Shown here: positions 9,129-19,632 of the stretch, one piece after another
Layout: every line of letters begins with the position of its first letter
How positions within the stretch are numbered: the stretch's first letter is position 1
Assembly (NCBI RefSeq): GCF_000156395.1
Contig: NZ_GG703817.1
Span: 691,409-755,408 of the forward strand
Direction: 5' to 3'
Length of the DNA stretch: 64,000 bases
From: Providencia rustigianii DSM 4541
Lineage (GTDB): Bacteria; Pseudomonadota; Gammaproteobacteria; Enterobacterales; Enterobacteriaceae
Position numbers and translations under genes: made by a program
The notes under the pieces: model-generated
What the model was told of the DNA's origin: nothing
The model's input: the letters and a program-made list of their open reading frames with translations, nothing else
Databases searched by the model: none

Positions 9129-11516
9129 TTAGTCCCTCAAGGAGGCTTGGAATCGCTGTTTTAACGCAGCAACACACAGATCAACGGTCGCGGTAATCTC
9201 TTCTTCTTCCATCGTACGCTGGGTATCTTGGAAGACGAGACTGATAGCCAAGCTCTTATAACCTTCAGCTATCCCCTCACCACAATACACATCAAATAAG
9301 TTTATGCCAACTATATGATTTATGCCAACTTTTTTACATTCTGCTAAGACTTCCGCAGCTGCTACATTTTCTGGCACGACCACAGCAATGTCACGACGGT
9401 TCGACGGATAACGTGAAATCGCCTTAGCTTCAGGGATCTCACGCTCTGTAATAGCATCAGTACGTACCTCAAACACCACTGTACGACCATTTAAATCGAG
9501 TTTACGTTCTAATTCTGGGTGAACAACACCGATAAAGCCAATATGTTCATTTTCCAGATAAATCCCAGCACTTTGCCCAGGATGTAATGCTGGATGTGCT
9601 TCTGATTTAAATGTAATTTGATTTAGTTTTCCAGTCAATTCAAAAACAGCTTCAAGATCACCTTTTAAATCAAAGAAGTCAACAACTTGTTTATCTATTG
9701 ACCAATGTTCATCAAATTTATTGCCCGTGATCACACCTGCTAGCATGTTTTCCTGACGAATTCCATATTCTGCTTGATTATCAGGAGTAAAGCGCAGACC
9801 TGTCTCAAATAAACGGATTCTATTTTGTTGACGATTTTGATTATAGACCACGGTGCCTAATAAACCAGTCAACAGAGATAGGCGCATTGCAGACATATCT
9901 GCAGAGATTGGATTCGGCAGGATCAAAGCTTCTTGCTGAGGATGCAACAATGCTTGAACTTTAGGGTCAACGAAACTGTAGGTAATCGCCTCTTGGAAAC
10001 CACGGTCTACTAACATCGCTTTAATACGCTTTAGAGGCAAGTTAGCTTCTTTATGGTCAGTCATGACTAAATCGGCGCGCAGAGGAACATCTGGAATATT
10101 GTTATATCCGTAGACTCGAGCGACTTCCTCAACTAAATCTTCTTCGATTTGCATATCGAAACGCCAGCTTGGCGCAACAACATCCCAACAACCCACAGAA
10201 ACTTGCACTTGGCAGCCTAAACGTTTCAGGATATCCGTCACAATGTCGTCAGCAATCACATGGCCAATTAGACGATCTAATTTTTTGCGTGTCAGTTTAA
10301 TTGTTGCAGCTTTAGGTAAATGTTCTTCGCTAGTAACATCAATGATGTCACCAACTTCGCCACCGCAAATCTCAACAATCAGTGCTGTTGCACGTTCAAT
10401 CGCTTTAAATTGTAACTGGGGATCAACACCACGTTCAAAACGATGAGAAGCATCTGTATGCAAACCGTAATTACGTGCACGGCCTGTAATTGCTAAAGGT
10501 TCAAAGAACGCACATTCCAATAAAACATTTTTAGTTTCACTGTTTACACCTGAGTGCTCACCACCAAAAATACCAGCAATACCCAGCGCTTTAGACTCAT
10601 CAGCAATCACTAAAGTATCTGATTTCAACGTCGCTTCTGTGCCATCTAGCAATACAAGCTTTTCTTCATCTTTAGCCATACGAACAATAATAGAGCCATC
10701 AAGACGGTCTAAGTCGTATGCGTGTTGTGGTTGACCCAGTTCCAATAGAACGAAGTTAGTGATATCGACTACTGCGTCAATTGAACGAACACCGCCACGG
10801 CGCAATTTTTCTTTCATCCATAACGGTGTTGGTGCAGTCACATCGATATTTTTGATTACGCGGCCAAGAAAACGCGGGCATGCTGCTGGCGCTTCAACAC
10901 GAATTGGGAATATATCTTTAATCGTACTAGCAACCGGAGTAATCGTAGGCTCTGTTAAATCTAATTTGTTAACAACGGCAACATCACGAGCGACACCTAA
11001 GATACTCAGGCAATCAGCACGGTTTGGCGTAATGCTGATTTCAATCGCATTATCGTCCAGTTTTAAATATTCACGAATATCTGTACCAATCTGAGCATCT
11101 AATGGTAACTCAATGATCCCACTGTGATCATCAGAAATACCTAATTCAGAATAGGAACACAGCATGCCTTCAGATGGCTCACCGCGCAATTTCGCTGCTT
11201 TGATTTTGAAGTCACCTGGTAGTATTGCGCCGACTGTCGCGACAGCAACACGTAAACCTTGACGGCAATTTGGTGCACCACAGACGATATCTAATAAGCG
11301 ATCACCACCCACATTGACTTTTGTGACTCGCAATTTATCTGCATTTGGATGTTGTCCACACTCAACAACTTCACCAACAACAACACCGTGGAATTGCCCT
11401 GCAACTGCATCTACACCATCAACTTCAAGACCTGCCATGGTGATTTGATCAGATAATTCTTCACTACTTACCGCCGGGTTCACCCATTCGCGTAACCATA
11501 GTTCACTGAATTTCAT
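9129..11516 (-). CDS. pheT: phenylalanyl-tRNA synthetase beta subunit
   Basis: A 795-residue beta chain of the (alpha-beta)2 PheRS, matching the E. coli length. The N-terminal EMAP/tRNA-binding-like domain spans about residues 39-148 ([19 protein letters not shown]). The B3/B4 editing region and B5 domain follow, then the catalytic-like core with [13 protein letters not shown], and the C-terminal anticodon-binding ferredoxin fold (about 700-795, [16 protein letters not shown]). It lies 14 bases after pheS. Confidence 0.98.
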   Translation of the reverse strand: MKFSELWLREWVNPAVSSEELSDQITMAGLEVDGVDAVAGQFHGVVVGEVVECGQHPNADKLRVTKVNVGGDRLLDIVCGAPNCRQGLRVAVATVGAILPGDFKIKAAKLRGEPSEGMLCSYSELGISDDHSGIIELPLDAQIGTDIREYLKLDDNAIEISITPNRADCLSILGVARDVAVVNKLDLTEPTITPVASTIKDIFPIRVEAPAACPRFLGRVIKNIDVTAPTPLWMKEKLRRGGVRSIDAVVDITNFVLLELGQPQHAYDLDRLDGSIIVRMAKDEEKLVLLDGTEATLKSDTLVIADESKALGIAGIFGGEHSGVNSETKNVLLECAFFEPLAITGRARNYGLHTDASHRFERGVDPQLQFKAIERATALIVEICGGEVGDIIDVTSEEHLPKAATIKLTRKKLDRLIGHVIADDIVTDILKRLGCQVQVSVGCWDVVAPSWRFDMQIEEDLVEEVARVYGYNNIPDVPLRADLVMTDHKEANLPLKRIKAMLVDRGFQEAITYSFVDPKVQALLHPQQEALILPNPISADMSAMRLSLLTGLLGTVVYNQNRQQNRIRLFETGLRFTPDNQAEYGIRQENMLAGVITGNKFDEHWSIDKQVVDFFDLKGDLEAVFELTGKLNQITFKSEAHPALHPGQSAGIYLENEHIGFIGVVHPELERKLDLNGRTVVFEVRTDAITEREIPEAKAISRYPSNRRDIAVVVPENVAAAEVLAECKKVGINHIVGINLFDVYCGEGIAEGYKSLAISLVFQDTQRTMEEEEITATVDLCVAALKQRFQASLRD

Positions 11517-11530
11517 GAGATAGACCCGCC

Positions 11531-12553
<1,023 letters not shown>

Positions 12554-12640
12554 TCACTAAATTTATCAAGCTTCACAATTCATATTAATGCGATGTGAAT
12601 ACCTGACTGATTTTACTGTATTTTTTGGTAAACCAAAAAC

Positions 12641-12666
12641 AAAAAAGCCCCCTAACGGAGGCTTTA
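12641..12666 (-). terminator. pheST attenuator terminator
   Basis: On the minus strand AAGCC(T)CC-GTTA-GG(G)GGCTT is followed by a run of six T. It lies between the PheM leader peptide and pheS, the position of the known E. coli phenylalanine attenuator. Confidence 0.88.
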
Positions 12667-12717
12667 GCGTAATTTTTTGTTTCTATTCTACTCGCTATAC
12701 GCAAAAGCCCCCGAAAT

Positions 12718-12762
12718 TCAGGTGCTAAAGTAAAAAAAGAAACGAAAAATAACGTTGTTCAT
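12718..12762 (-). CDS. pheM: PheM leader peptide of the pheST operon
   Basis: A 14-codon reading frame, [14 protein letters not shown], with five Phe residues, three in a row. It is nearly identical to the E. coli PheM leader ([14 protein letters not shown]). When charged tRNA-Phe is scarce the ribosome stalls on the Phe codons and the downstream terminator at 12641-12666 does not form, so pheS-pheT are transcribed. It is too short for usual gene calls but its sequence and position between rplT and pheS are decisive. Confidence 0.93.
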   Translation of the reverse strand: [14 protein letters not shown]

Positions 12763-12825
12763 GTAAATTAGTCTCAATAAAACACAGTATTAATGTATTA
12801 ACACAGCCTAATTTTTAATACAAAT

Positions 12826-12862
12826 ATTAAAAATGAAGAGAGGAAGTTTCCTTCCTCTCTTC
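12826..12862 (-). terminator. Rho-independent terminator after rplT
   Basis: A perfect 12-base-pair stem (GAAGAGAGGAAG with CTTCCTCTCTTC, four-base loop) begins ten bases after the rplT stop and is followed on the minus strand by ATTTTTAAT. Confidence 0.88.
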
Positions 12863-12871
12863 AAGCAAACA

Positions 12872-13237
<366 letters not shown>

Positions 13238-13274
13238 CTAATCGTCTATATTCTTAATTAACTAAAATGTTTAC

Positions 13275-13511
<237 letters not shown>

Positions 13512-13565
13512 TTAACTAGGCGAATAACAGCCACATCGCTGTGAAGTTACTACTTGATGGCCTAA

Positions 13566-14105
13566 TTACTTCTTCTTCGGTGACAGCACCATAATCATCT
13601 GGCGCCCTTCAATTCTTGAAGGGAATGATTCAACAACCGCCAGTTCTTCCAAATCAGCTTTGATACGGTTAAGTACTTCCAAACCAATTTGTTGATGAGC
13701 CATTTCACGACCACGAAAACGTAGTGTTACTTTAGCCTTGTCACCATCTTCTAGAAAGCGTATCAGGTTGCGCAGTTTGACCTGATAATCACCTTCATCT
13801 GTACCAGGGCGGAATTTAATTTCCTTCACCTGAACAACTTTTTGTTTCTTTTTCTGTTCTTTTTGAGACTTGCTCTTCTCATAAAGGAATTTGCCGTAAT
13901 CCATGATACGACAAACTGGCGGTTCAGCATTTGGGCTGATTTCAACAAGGTCAACACCTGCTTCTTCAGCTTTCTCAAGCGCTTCACGTGCGCTCATAAT
14001 GCCTAGCTGTTCGCCGTCTAAACCGGTTAAACGGACTTCAGGAACACGAATTTCGTCATTAATACGATTTGGACGTGTTGTTGGGATTCTTTTTCCGCCT
14101 TTAAT
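13566..14105 (-). CDS. infC: translation initiation factor IF-3, second (rpmI-proximal) copy, AUU start
   Basis: IF3 binds the 30S subunit, blocks premature 50S joining and rejects non-canonical starts. This copy is 179 residues from an ATT start at 14105. The ATT is chosen because IKGGKR... matches the IF3 N-terminus and GGAGG lies eight bases before it; the in-frame TTG at 14120 is inside the ribosome-binding site. Both domains are intact: [14 protein letters not shown]...[10 protein letters not shown], the linker [14 protein letters not shown], and the C-domain [13 protein letters not shown]. It differs from the upstream copy at roughly 22-24 positions, mostly in the N-domain, and keeps rpmI and rplT downstream. 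An ATG directly followed by TAG sits at 14112-14107, between the ribosome-binding site and the ATT. AUU starts are the known basis of IF3 autorepression. Confidence 0.95.
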   Translation of the reverse strand: MKGGKRIPTTRPNRINDEIRVPEVRLTGLDGEQLGIMSAREALEKAEEAGVDLVEISPNAEPPVCRIMDYGKFLYEKSKSQKEQKKKQKVVQVKEIKFRPGTDEGDYQVKLRNLIRFLEDGDKAKVTLRFRGREMAHQQIGLEVLNRIKADLEELAVVESFPSRIEGRQMIMVLSPKKK

Positions 14106-14415
14106 ACTACATTCCTCCAACTGGATAAAGAGATTTGCTACATTCTCTAAAGCAAGCGCCTCGACAATACTTTCAGTTTTTACTAATTAAAAACCGTTAA
14201 TTATCAAAACGCGATATTCTTTTTTGCTTTTCATTTGCCAACGCAAACTTAACAAAGCGATTCGACCGCGGATTTTACTGCTTATTGTGAGATTACTCAA
14301 GCAGATATTCAAATTATTCCCTAAGCGTCATCTGAATGATAAAACTTCTGGGCCATTCTTTTCGCTAGAATTCCCACATTTCACCAAATCTTTCGACTAT
14401 TCATAGAGATTTTAT
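14106..14415. other. gap between the two infC genes, leader of the second copy
   Basis: About 310 bases without a supported gene, downstream of the first infC terminator and upstream of the second infC. It holds the possible promoter at 14214-14241 and the ribosome-binding site of the second copy. Short open frames here lack ribosome-binding sites and family resemblance. Confidence 0.6.
14214..14241 (-). promoter_or_regulatory. possible promoter for the second infC-rpmI-rplT unit
   Basis: Minus-strand TTGGCA (14241-14236), a 16-base spacer and GAATAT (14219-14214) lie between the hairpin after the first infC and the second infC. The match is moderate and not unique in this AT-rich gap; the need for a promoter after a terminator makes it plausible. 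Confidence 0.3.
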
Positions 14416-14457
14416 GCAAAAAAAACATCAGCGAGGATACATTTCCCCGCTGATGTT
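14416..14457 (-). terminator. Rho-independent terminator after the first infC
   Basis: AACATCAGCG (14424-14433) pairs perfectly with CGCTGATGTT (14448-14457). Read on the minus strand the stem is followed by eight T. It starts 13 bases after the first infC stop and would separate thrS-infC from the second infC-rpmI-rplT unit. Confidence 0.9.
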
Positions 14458-14469
14458 AGTGTGTATTAC

Positions 14470-15012
14470 TTATTTATTTTTCTTTGGCGCCATAATCATA
14501 ATCATTTGGCGCCCTTCAATTCTTGAAGGGAATGATTCAACAACCGCCAGTTCTTCCAAATCGGCTTTAATACGGTTAAGTATTTCCATACCGATTTGCT
14601 GATGAGCCATTTCACGACCACGGAACCGCAGAGTTACTTTAGCTTTATCACCATCTTCTAAGAAACGAATGAGGCTACGAAGTTTAACTTGGTAATCCCC
14701 TTCATCTGTTCCAGGTCGGAATTTAATTTCCTTCACTTGAACAATTTTTTGTTTCTTTTTCTGCTCTTTCTGAGATTTGCTTTTCTCATAAAGATGTTTA
14801 CCGTAATCCATGATACGACAAACTGGTGGTTCAGCATTCGGGCTAATTTCTACTAAATCAACACCCGCTTCTTCAGCTTTAAAGAGTGCTTCTCGTACAC
14901 TCATTACGCCAAGAGGTTCACCATCAATGCCAGTGACACGAATTTCAGTCGCACGGATCTCTTCGTTAATACGATTCGGACGTGCTGTTGGGAGTTTTTT
15001 TCCGCCTTTAAT
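14470..15012 (-). CDS. infC: translation initiation factor IF-3, first (thrS-proximal) copy, AUU start
   Basis: A second complete IF3, 180 residues from an ATT at 15012. It sits where infC normally lies, three bases after the thrS stop, with GGAGGA in the thrS tail as ribosome-binding site. A later ATG (14904) would remove the first 36 residues of the N-domain ([20 protein letters not shown]), which are conserved, so the ATT start is preferred. The linker and C-domain are almost identical to the downstream copy; the N-terminal 45 residues carry most of the differences. A strong terminator follows. Whether both copies are expressed cannot be seen from sequence. Confidence 0.95.
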   Translation of the reverse strand: MKGGKKLPTARPNRINEEIRATEIRVTGIDGEPLGVMSVREALFKAEEAGVDLVEISPNAEPPVCRIMDYGKHLYEKSKSQKEQKKKQKIVQVKEIKFRPGTDEGDYQVKLRSLIRFLEDGDKAKVTLRFRGREMAHQQIGMEILNRIKADLEELAVVESFPSRIEGRQMIMIMAPKKNK

Positions 15013-15015
15013 ACC

Positions 15016-16944
15016 TTATTCCTCCATCTGATTAAGCTGACGACTGCGAATTTCTTTCAGAAGTTTAGTCATGAATTCGTCAACATCAAGGCTACCTAAA
15101 TCTTTACCACGACGGGTACGGACAGATACTTTTCCTGATTCAACTTCTTTATCACCACAAACTAACATGTAAGGAACACGACGCAGTGTGTGTTCACGGA
15201 TCTTAAAGCCGATTTTCTCGTTGCGTAAGTCCGCTTTCGCACGAATGCCAACACTTTGTAATTTGTTTACTAATTCTTGCACATACTCTGCTTGAGTATC
15301 AGTAATATTCATGACCACAACTTGTTGTGGTGCTAACCATGTTGGGAAGAAGCCTGCATACTCCTCAGTTAAGATCCCGATGAAACGCTCTAAAGAACCT
15401 AAGACCGCACGGTGGATCATCACTGGTGTGATGCGCTCATTATTTTCACCAACATATGAAGCATTTAAACGACCCGGTAAGAAGAAGTCTAATTGTACAG
15501 TACCGCATTGCCATGCACGGTCAAGGCAGTCATACAAAGTAAACTCAATTTTAGGGCCGTAGAATGCACCTTCGCCCGGCTGATATTCGAATTCGATACC
15601 TTTCGATTTCAGTGCGTTCGCTAAGTCTGCTTCCGCGGTATCCCACATATCGTCAGTACCGATACGTTTTTCAGGGCGAGTTGATAGTTTTACTACGATT
15701 TTTTCAAAACCGAAAGTGCTGTAAACATCGTAAATCATCTCAATACAGCTAGTGACTTCACTCAGGATTTGATCTTCTGTACAGAAGATGTGCGCATCAT
15801 CTTGGGTAAAGCCACGAACACGCATTAAGCCATGTAACGCGCCCGATGGTTCGTTACGGTGGCAGCTACCAAATTCAGCCATACGCAATGGCAAGTCACG
15901 GTAAGATTTTAACCCTTGGTTAAAAATCTGGACGTGACCTGGACAGTTCATTGGTTTTACACAATATTCACGGTTTTCTGATGACGTAGTGAACATTGCG
16001 TCTTTGTAGTTTTCCCAGTGACCGGTTCTTTCCCATAGTACGCGATCCATCATAAATGGACCTTTAACTTCTTGGTAGTTGTAAGATTTTAATTTAGTGC
16101 GTACGAAAGTTTCCAGCTCACGGAAAATAGTCCAACCATCATTATGCCAGAATGCCATACCCGGCGCTTCTTCTTGCATATGATACAAATCTAATTGCTT
16201 ACCAATTTTACGGTGGTCACGTTTTGCAGCTTCTTCTAAACGCAACAAATATGCCGCTAACTGTTTCTTGTCTGCCCATGCAGTACCGTAGATACGTTGC
16301 AGCATTTTGTTATCGCTGTTTCCACGCCAATATGCTCCTGCCACTTTTTGTAATTTAAAGTGATGACAGAAACGCATATTTGGTACGTGTGGACCACGAC
16401 ACATATCAATATATTCTTGATGATGGTATAAACCTGGACGGTCATCTTGGCTAATATTTTGATCCAAAATTTCGACTTTATAGTCTTCACCACGCCCAAC
16501 AAATGTTTCACGAGCCTCAGCCCAAGAAACACGCTTTTTAACCACATCATAATCTGTTTTGGCAAGCTCTAGCATACGCTTTTCTAGCTTATCCAAATCT
16601 TCCTGGGTCAGCGTATAGTCAAGATCAACATCATAGTAAAAACCGTTATCGATCACTGGACCGATTGCCATTTTGGTATTTGGCCACAATTGTTTAATTG
16701 CATGACCTAATAAGTGAGCACAAGAGTGACGAATGATCTCTAGACCTTCATCATCTTTACTCGTAATAATGGATAGTTTTGCATCATGTTCAATCAGTTC
16801 GCAAGCATCAACTAGCTCACCATCAACACGTCCAGCAATACATGCTTTTGCTAAACCTGTGCCAATATCACGAGCTACATCCATCACAGAAACTGCATGG
16901 TCGAATTGACGCTGACTTCCGTCAGGAAGAGTAATAACAGGCAT
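15016..16944 (-). CDS. thrS: threonyl-tRNA synthetase
   Basis: Class II synthetase, 642 residues from the ATG at 16944 (same length as E. coli). The upstream in-frame GTG at 16977 is rejected because [15 protein letters not shown] is the family N-terminus and AAGGA lies just before it. Domains are TGS (about 1-62), the editing domain with the HxxxH zinc-like motif in [11 protein letters not shown], the catalytic core with [25 protein letters not shown] (motif 2 region), and the C-terminal anticodon-binding domain. The stop is three bases before the ATT of the first infC. Confidence 0.98.
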   Translation of the reverse strand: MPVITLPDGSQRQFDHAVSVMDVARDIGTGLAKACIAGRVDGELVDACELIEHDAKLSIITSKDDEGLEIIRHSCAHLLGHAIKQLWPNTKMAIGPVIDNGFYYDVDLDYTLTQEDLDKLEKRMLELAKTDYDVVKKRVSWAEARETFVGRGEDYKVEILDQNISQDDRPGLYHHQEYIDMCRGPHVPNMRFCHHFKLQKVAGAYWRGNSDNKMLQRIYGTAWADKKQLAAYLLRLEEAAKRDHRKIGKQLDLYHMQEEAPGMAFWHNDGWTIFRELETFVRTKLKSYNYQEVKGPFMMDRVLWERTGHWENYKDAMFTTSSENREYCVKPMNCPGHVQIFNQGLKSYRDLPLRMAEFGSCHRNEPSGALHGLMRVRGFTQDDAHIFCTEDQILSEVTSCIEMIYDVYSTFGFEKIVVKLSTRPEKRIGTDDMWDTAEADLANALKSKGIEFEYQPGEGAFYGPKIEFTLYDCLDRAWQCGTVQLDFFLPGRLNASYVGENNERITPVMIHRAVLGSLERFIGILTEEYAGFFPTWLAPQQVVVMNITDTQAEYVQELVNKLQSVGIRAKADLRNEKIGFKIREHTLRRVPYMLVCGDKEVESGKVSVRTRRGKDLGSLDVDEFMTKLLKEIRSRQLNQMEE

Positions 16945-17040
16945 TAAAAAATCCTTATCAACAGTGGTGACCCACACGAAAGATCACTTGTTTGATTATC
17001 CCAAAGTTTATAAATCAATACGTTACTAACGATTTCTCAC
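16945..17040 (-). promoter_or_regulatory. thrS leader, possible autoregulatory operator
   Basis: In E. coli ThrRS represses its own translation by binding leader stem-loops, one of which mimics the tRNA-Thr anticodon arm. Here the leader holds a GTGG-GTCA-CCAC hairpin just before the ribosome-binding site and, further up, a possible AATC/GATT stem enclosing a CGT triplet. The resemblance is suggestive; I did not fold it. Confidence 0.4.
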
Positions 17041-17252
17041 TTCACTATGCGAGATAGGTACACCGCCATGAACACAAATTGTTTATGATGATATACATCG
17101 ATAGGAACTCAACTATTAATCATAACACAGACACATTTTATGGCGATAGGGCGTTGTCGATTATTAAAGCCCGATGATTGGATATAAATCACTTTTTTGT
17201 GATCGTTCAAATGGCGGCTCTCTCCCCTACGCCATATTGCTAAACATCATAA
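17041..17252. other. gap upstream of the thrS leader
   Basis: Together with the leader this is about 300 bases without a gene between thrS and the next minus-strand gene. It should contain the thrS promoter. I see no further element I can support. Confidence 0.5.
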
Positions 17253-17618
17253 TTACGGATCTTTATCTGAAGCTGATTCAATATAATCCGCCGTCATAAT
17301 CAGCACATTTTTGCCATAACCATTACAGTCTGTTCTGACGGCATATTCTGGTAGCCATACAATTCGGGATTTAGAGTGGGATAAGCCTAAATTAAGCGTA
17401 GTTGGATAGTGCGATGATATTACGAGATAAACTAAATCGGTAGTTGCAGAGCATAACTCAAAATTGATCCTATCCCCATGAATGGCATGCCATCCTTCAT
17501 GATAAGGAATACGTCCTTGCTCTGTGATTGTTTCAAGCTCATTCACCGTGTAGGTGACTTGTGGATAGGCTCTGAACGCTGAAAAGATAATTATTGCAGC
17601 CATCATTCTTTTTTTCAT
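17253..17618 (-). CDS. hypothetical secreted protein
   Basis: A 121-residue protein that I do not recognise. It begins MKKRMMAAIIIFSAFRAYPQ, a Sec signal peptide with cleavage likely near residue 20-22, then a mature part of about 100 residues rich in Thr, Tyr and Ser with two Cys, which could form a disulfide in the periplasm. The ATG at 17618 is preferred to the GTG four codons upstream because it gives a normal signal peptide; the ribosome-binding site is weak. It is transcribed alone on the minus strand. Confidence 0.65.
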   Translation of the reverse strand: MKKRMMAAIIIFSAFRAYPQVTYTVNELETITEQGRIPYHEGWHAIHGDRINFELCSATTDLVYLVISSHYPTTLNLGLSHSKSRIVWLPEYAVRTDCNGYGKNVLIMTADYIESASDKDP

Positions 17619-17754
17619 ATTTAACCACACTTAATTTATTGTTAAATAACAGTTTTATTAAGCTACGATTACTGTATGTAATGAACAATAACTGCCCTTC
17701 AATATTGTGAATCTTTAGGGCAAAAATACATCTGAGCCTAGAAAAGCTTAAATT

Positions 17755-17790
17755 TATTATAAAGGCTACCTTCTATACTGAGATAGCCTT
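17755..17790 (-). terminator. probable terminator after the ZraP-like gene
   Basis: Minus-strand AAGGCTA (17790-17784) pairs with TAGCCTT (17768-17762), and is followed by TTATAATAAATTT. It starts eight bases after the stop of the ZraP-like gene. The loop is long and the T-run interrupted. Confidence 0.55.
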
Positions 17791-17797
17791 GCATCAC

Positions 17798-18145
17798 TTA
17801 CCAACAACCACGATATTGGCTATGGTTACCACCCCGTCCACGATAAGGGCGATTATATTGCTTATCTTCCTCGGTCCTAATTTTGAGTGATAGTTCATCA
17901 AGTTCTTTAACTAATGCTTTCACTTTCGCATCATCATCACTCGCACCTGCATCATAGAGTTTATTTAACTCAAAACGCTTATCATCGAATTCTTTCACTA
18001 GTTTAGTGATTTCATTATTTTCGCGGTAATTGCTGCTATTGTATCGATGGTCATAATTTCCATTACAGTAAGGACAAGCCGCTGCAGATGTAGAATAAAG
18101 CAGTATCGAAGAAACGATGGCACCTAGAAGGAATTTTCTATTCAC
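17798..18145 (-). CDS. ZraP/Spy-like small periplasmic protein
   Basis: A 115-residue exported protein starting at GTG 18145, chosen because GAGGT lies seven to eight bases upstream and VNRKFLLGAIVSSILL then gives a clean signal peptide ending near A23. The mature part starts CPYCNGNYDHR (a CxxC and His, possible metal site), continues with a charged helical region (EFDDKRFELNKLYDAG...DELSLKIRTEEDK) and ends in a Gly/Arg/His-rich tail RGCW. The helix and tail resemble ZraP (zinc-associated periplasmic chaperone, CpxP/Spy superfamily). No zraSR two-component genes are nearby, so the role is uncertain. Confidence 0.65.
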   Translation of the reverse strand: MNRKFLLGAIVSSILLYSTSAAACPYCNGNYDHRYNSSNYRENNEITKLVKEFDDKRFELNKLYDAGASDDDAKVKALVKELDELSLKIRTEEDKQYNRPYRGRGGNHSQYRGCW

Positions 18146-18329
18146 GATATTAACCTCACTAAATTCTTGGTTATTATAGTGTACTATTTCAACAGAAAAA
18201 TTGCCTTGACCCCATGATTTTGACAGCACTAAAAGCTAAATTAATGAATTTAAAATTCAATTTAGTTAAAGTTTATAGGTAAACTTACCTACCTTAGTTA
18301 ATAATTTCAATATATTCAACTAAGGGATT

Positions 18330-18779
18330 TCACAACCAGCGACGTGTCTGTTGAATATATTTTCGCCACTCTTGTTTGAATTTTTCTGATAAGAATTTTT
18401 CTTCTTGTGGGATCGTATACAAATCCGTTATTAACCAAAAAATCAGTCCCGAAACTAGAAAATAAGGAGAATGAGTAAATAACGCGAGGCTTAAGCAGAG
18501 TGAAGTAAAAGCAAGATAAAGCGGATTACGTGATAATCGATAAGGACCATGGGTAATTAAAGACGTTGCTTGATGAGTTGGGTTCGGTGAGGTTTTTTGC
18601 TGAACAAAATAATATAGGCTCGTACCAATCCACCCTATTGCTTCTAATACAACTAAGATCCCTAATATTCCCATCCAGCCAGAAAAAGCCCAATAAAGCC
18701 CCTCTTTTAGATGCAAATAATAGGCAGCAAGTCCATTAAGAACCAACCAATTTAATAGTGGGAGACGAAAAATATGCAT
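18330..18779 (-). CDS. isoprenylcysteine/phospholipid methyltransferase-family membrane protein
   Basis: A 149-residue integral membrane protein with about four hydrophobic segments. The central LITHGPYRLSRNPLYLA motif (near residues 75-90) and the C-terminal EEKFLSEKFKQEWRKY motif are typical of the ICMT/PEMT family, SAM-dependent membrane methyltransferases. The methyl acceptor is not known for most bacterial members and nothing nearby suggests it. It is a single minus-strand gene. Confidence 0.82.
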   Translation of the reverse strand: MHIFRLPLLNWLVLNGLAAYYLHLKEGLYWAFSGWMGILGILVVLEAIGWIGTSLYYFVQQKTSPNPTHQATSLITHGPYRLSRNPLYLAFTSLCLSLALFTHSPYFLVSGLIFWLITDLYTIPQEEKFLSEKFKQEWRKYIQQTRRWL

Positions 18780-18870
18780 TACATATCCTAATCAATATTG
18801 ATGTAATCAGCATATCATAGTTGAAATAGTCGAATGGGATGTTGACTAACTACAATGTTTTATAGCAACT

Positions 18871-19269
18871 CTAAGGCACGTAGCTCAAAGAAAAGACACT
18901 TTTTAATCCCTCAAGATTTGCATATTCTTGTTGGCATACCGCATTACGTACATCACTTGGTAAACTATTTAGTCGAGATTGAATATTGCTTAACTGCTCC
19001 TCTATGCCATTCATTCCTTTTACCTCAACAACCTCTGAATTGCTTTTCAGATAATCAGCAAAACTTTGTAGATTCTGTTCTAAGCTATCACATACCCCAT
19101 TATTCAATTCACCTTGGAAAATGAGTGAACTCACAGTATCAGGAAGCCACTGAGAAACATTAGGATAAATGGACTGCTTCCATGTTTGAGGAAAAATAAT
19201 TAATAATGCAGCAATAGCCACAATGAGTAGCATGGATGATGTCATTAATGGGGCTAGTAGTTTTTTCAT
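18871..19269 (-). CDS. small membrane-anchored two-cysteine protein (paralogue of 44684-45106)
   Basis: 132 residues, function unknown to me. A single N-terminal helix (about 8-27) probably anchors it with the rest in the periplasm. The mature region has two cysteines (C60 and C112) in the pattern CD-x5-N-x3-F-x2-YLK-x-N ... PS-x3-N-x2-C. The same pattern occurs in the gene at 44684-45106 (C72, C121), so the two are diverged paralogues. The cysteines are spaced 52 and 49 residues apart and could form a disulfide. No partner gene is adjacent. Confidence 0.75.
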   Translation of the reverse strand: MKKLLAPLMTSSMLLIVAIAALLIIFPQTWKQSIYPNVSQWLPDTVSSLIFQGELNNGVCDSLEQNLQSFADYLKSNSEVVEVKGMNGIEEQLSNIQSRLNSLPSDVRNAVCQQEYANLEGLKSVFSLSYVP

Positions 19270-19453
19270 TGGCTATCCTAAAATCACATTTAACACTCTA
19301 GATAGCATAACGAATAAACCGTAAATCAATTTTTAAAATAAAAATAGTTTGTAAAGAAAATAAGAGTAATCTCCACTAAAAACTAGCATTAAATCCTGTC
19401 ATTAATCTTTTAATGAATTTACATAACCTGTCAGTAAAACACATTCCCCCCTG
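19270..19453. other. gene-free stretch upstream of marC, left part
   Basis: The gap between 19269 and 19814 is 544 bases without a supported protein gene. This left part is AT-rich with no element that I can support. The right part holds an intrinsic terminator without an upstream gene and two DnaA-box matches, listed separately. Confidence 0.5.
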
Positions 19454-19535
19454 TATACTCTTTAACAAATGAAGACAATCCCCTCTAGCAATAATGCCCT
19501 TAACCTTTTTATTTACCATAAAAAGGTTTTTTTTT
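19454..19535 (+). ncRNA. candidate small RNA ending in an intrinsic terminator
   Basis: AACCTTTTT (19502-19510) pairs with AAAAAGGTT (19520-19528) and is followed by nine T, a strong plus-strand terminator with no protein gene upstream. A TATACT -10 element lies at 19454-19459 with no good -35. A transcript of about 70 bases from near 19466 would have the size and the 3' end of an Hfq-dependent sRNA. An ATG at 19470 opens a 42-codon frame through the T-run but has no ribosome-binding site. Confidence 0.35.
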
Positions 19536-19600
19536 GCCTAATATATTGCGTGTTTTTAATCCACCAACGTATTACATTGTTATTAATGGAATAATTTAAC

Positions 19601-19632
19601 TTATTCACATCTGAACAGGGCTGTTATCCACA
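19601..19632 (+). promoter_or_regulatory. pair of consensus DnaA boxes
   Basis: TTATTCACA (19601-19609) and TTATCCACA (19624-19632) both match TTATNCACA exactly, in the same orientation, with starts 23 bases apart (about two helical turns). A one-mismatch box, TTGTGCACA, lies on the opposite strand at 19638-19646. DnaA binding is inference. Confidence 0.5.

Noticed and set aside
14470-14904. Truncated IF3 of 144 residues from the ATG at 14904
   Set aside because: The conserved N-domain is encoded upstream in frame and begins at an ATT, as in known infC genes; the short form is an artefact of excluding AUU starts.
16945-16977. N-terminal extension of ThrS to a GTG at 16977
   Set aside because: The family N-terminus and a good ribosome-binding site point to ATG 16944; the extra codons are the regulatory leader.
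18276-18289. Short palindrome AGGTAA-AC-TTACCT
   Set aside because: Short, no T-run, and not adjacent to a gene end or promoter in a way that suggests a role.
19470-19598. 42-codon frame (MKTIPSSNN...) running through the orphan terminator
   Set aside because: No ribosome-binding site and it reads through the T-run; a non-coding RNA is the better explanation.
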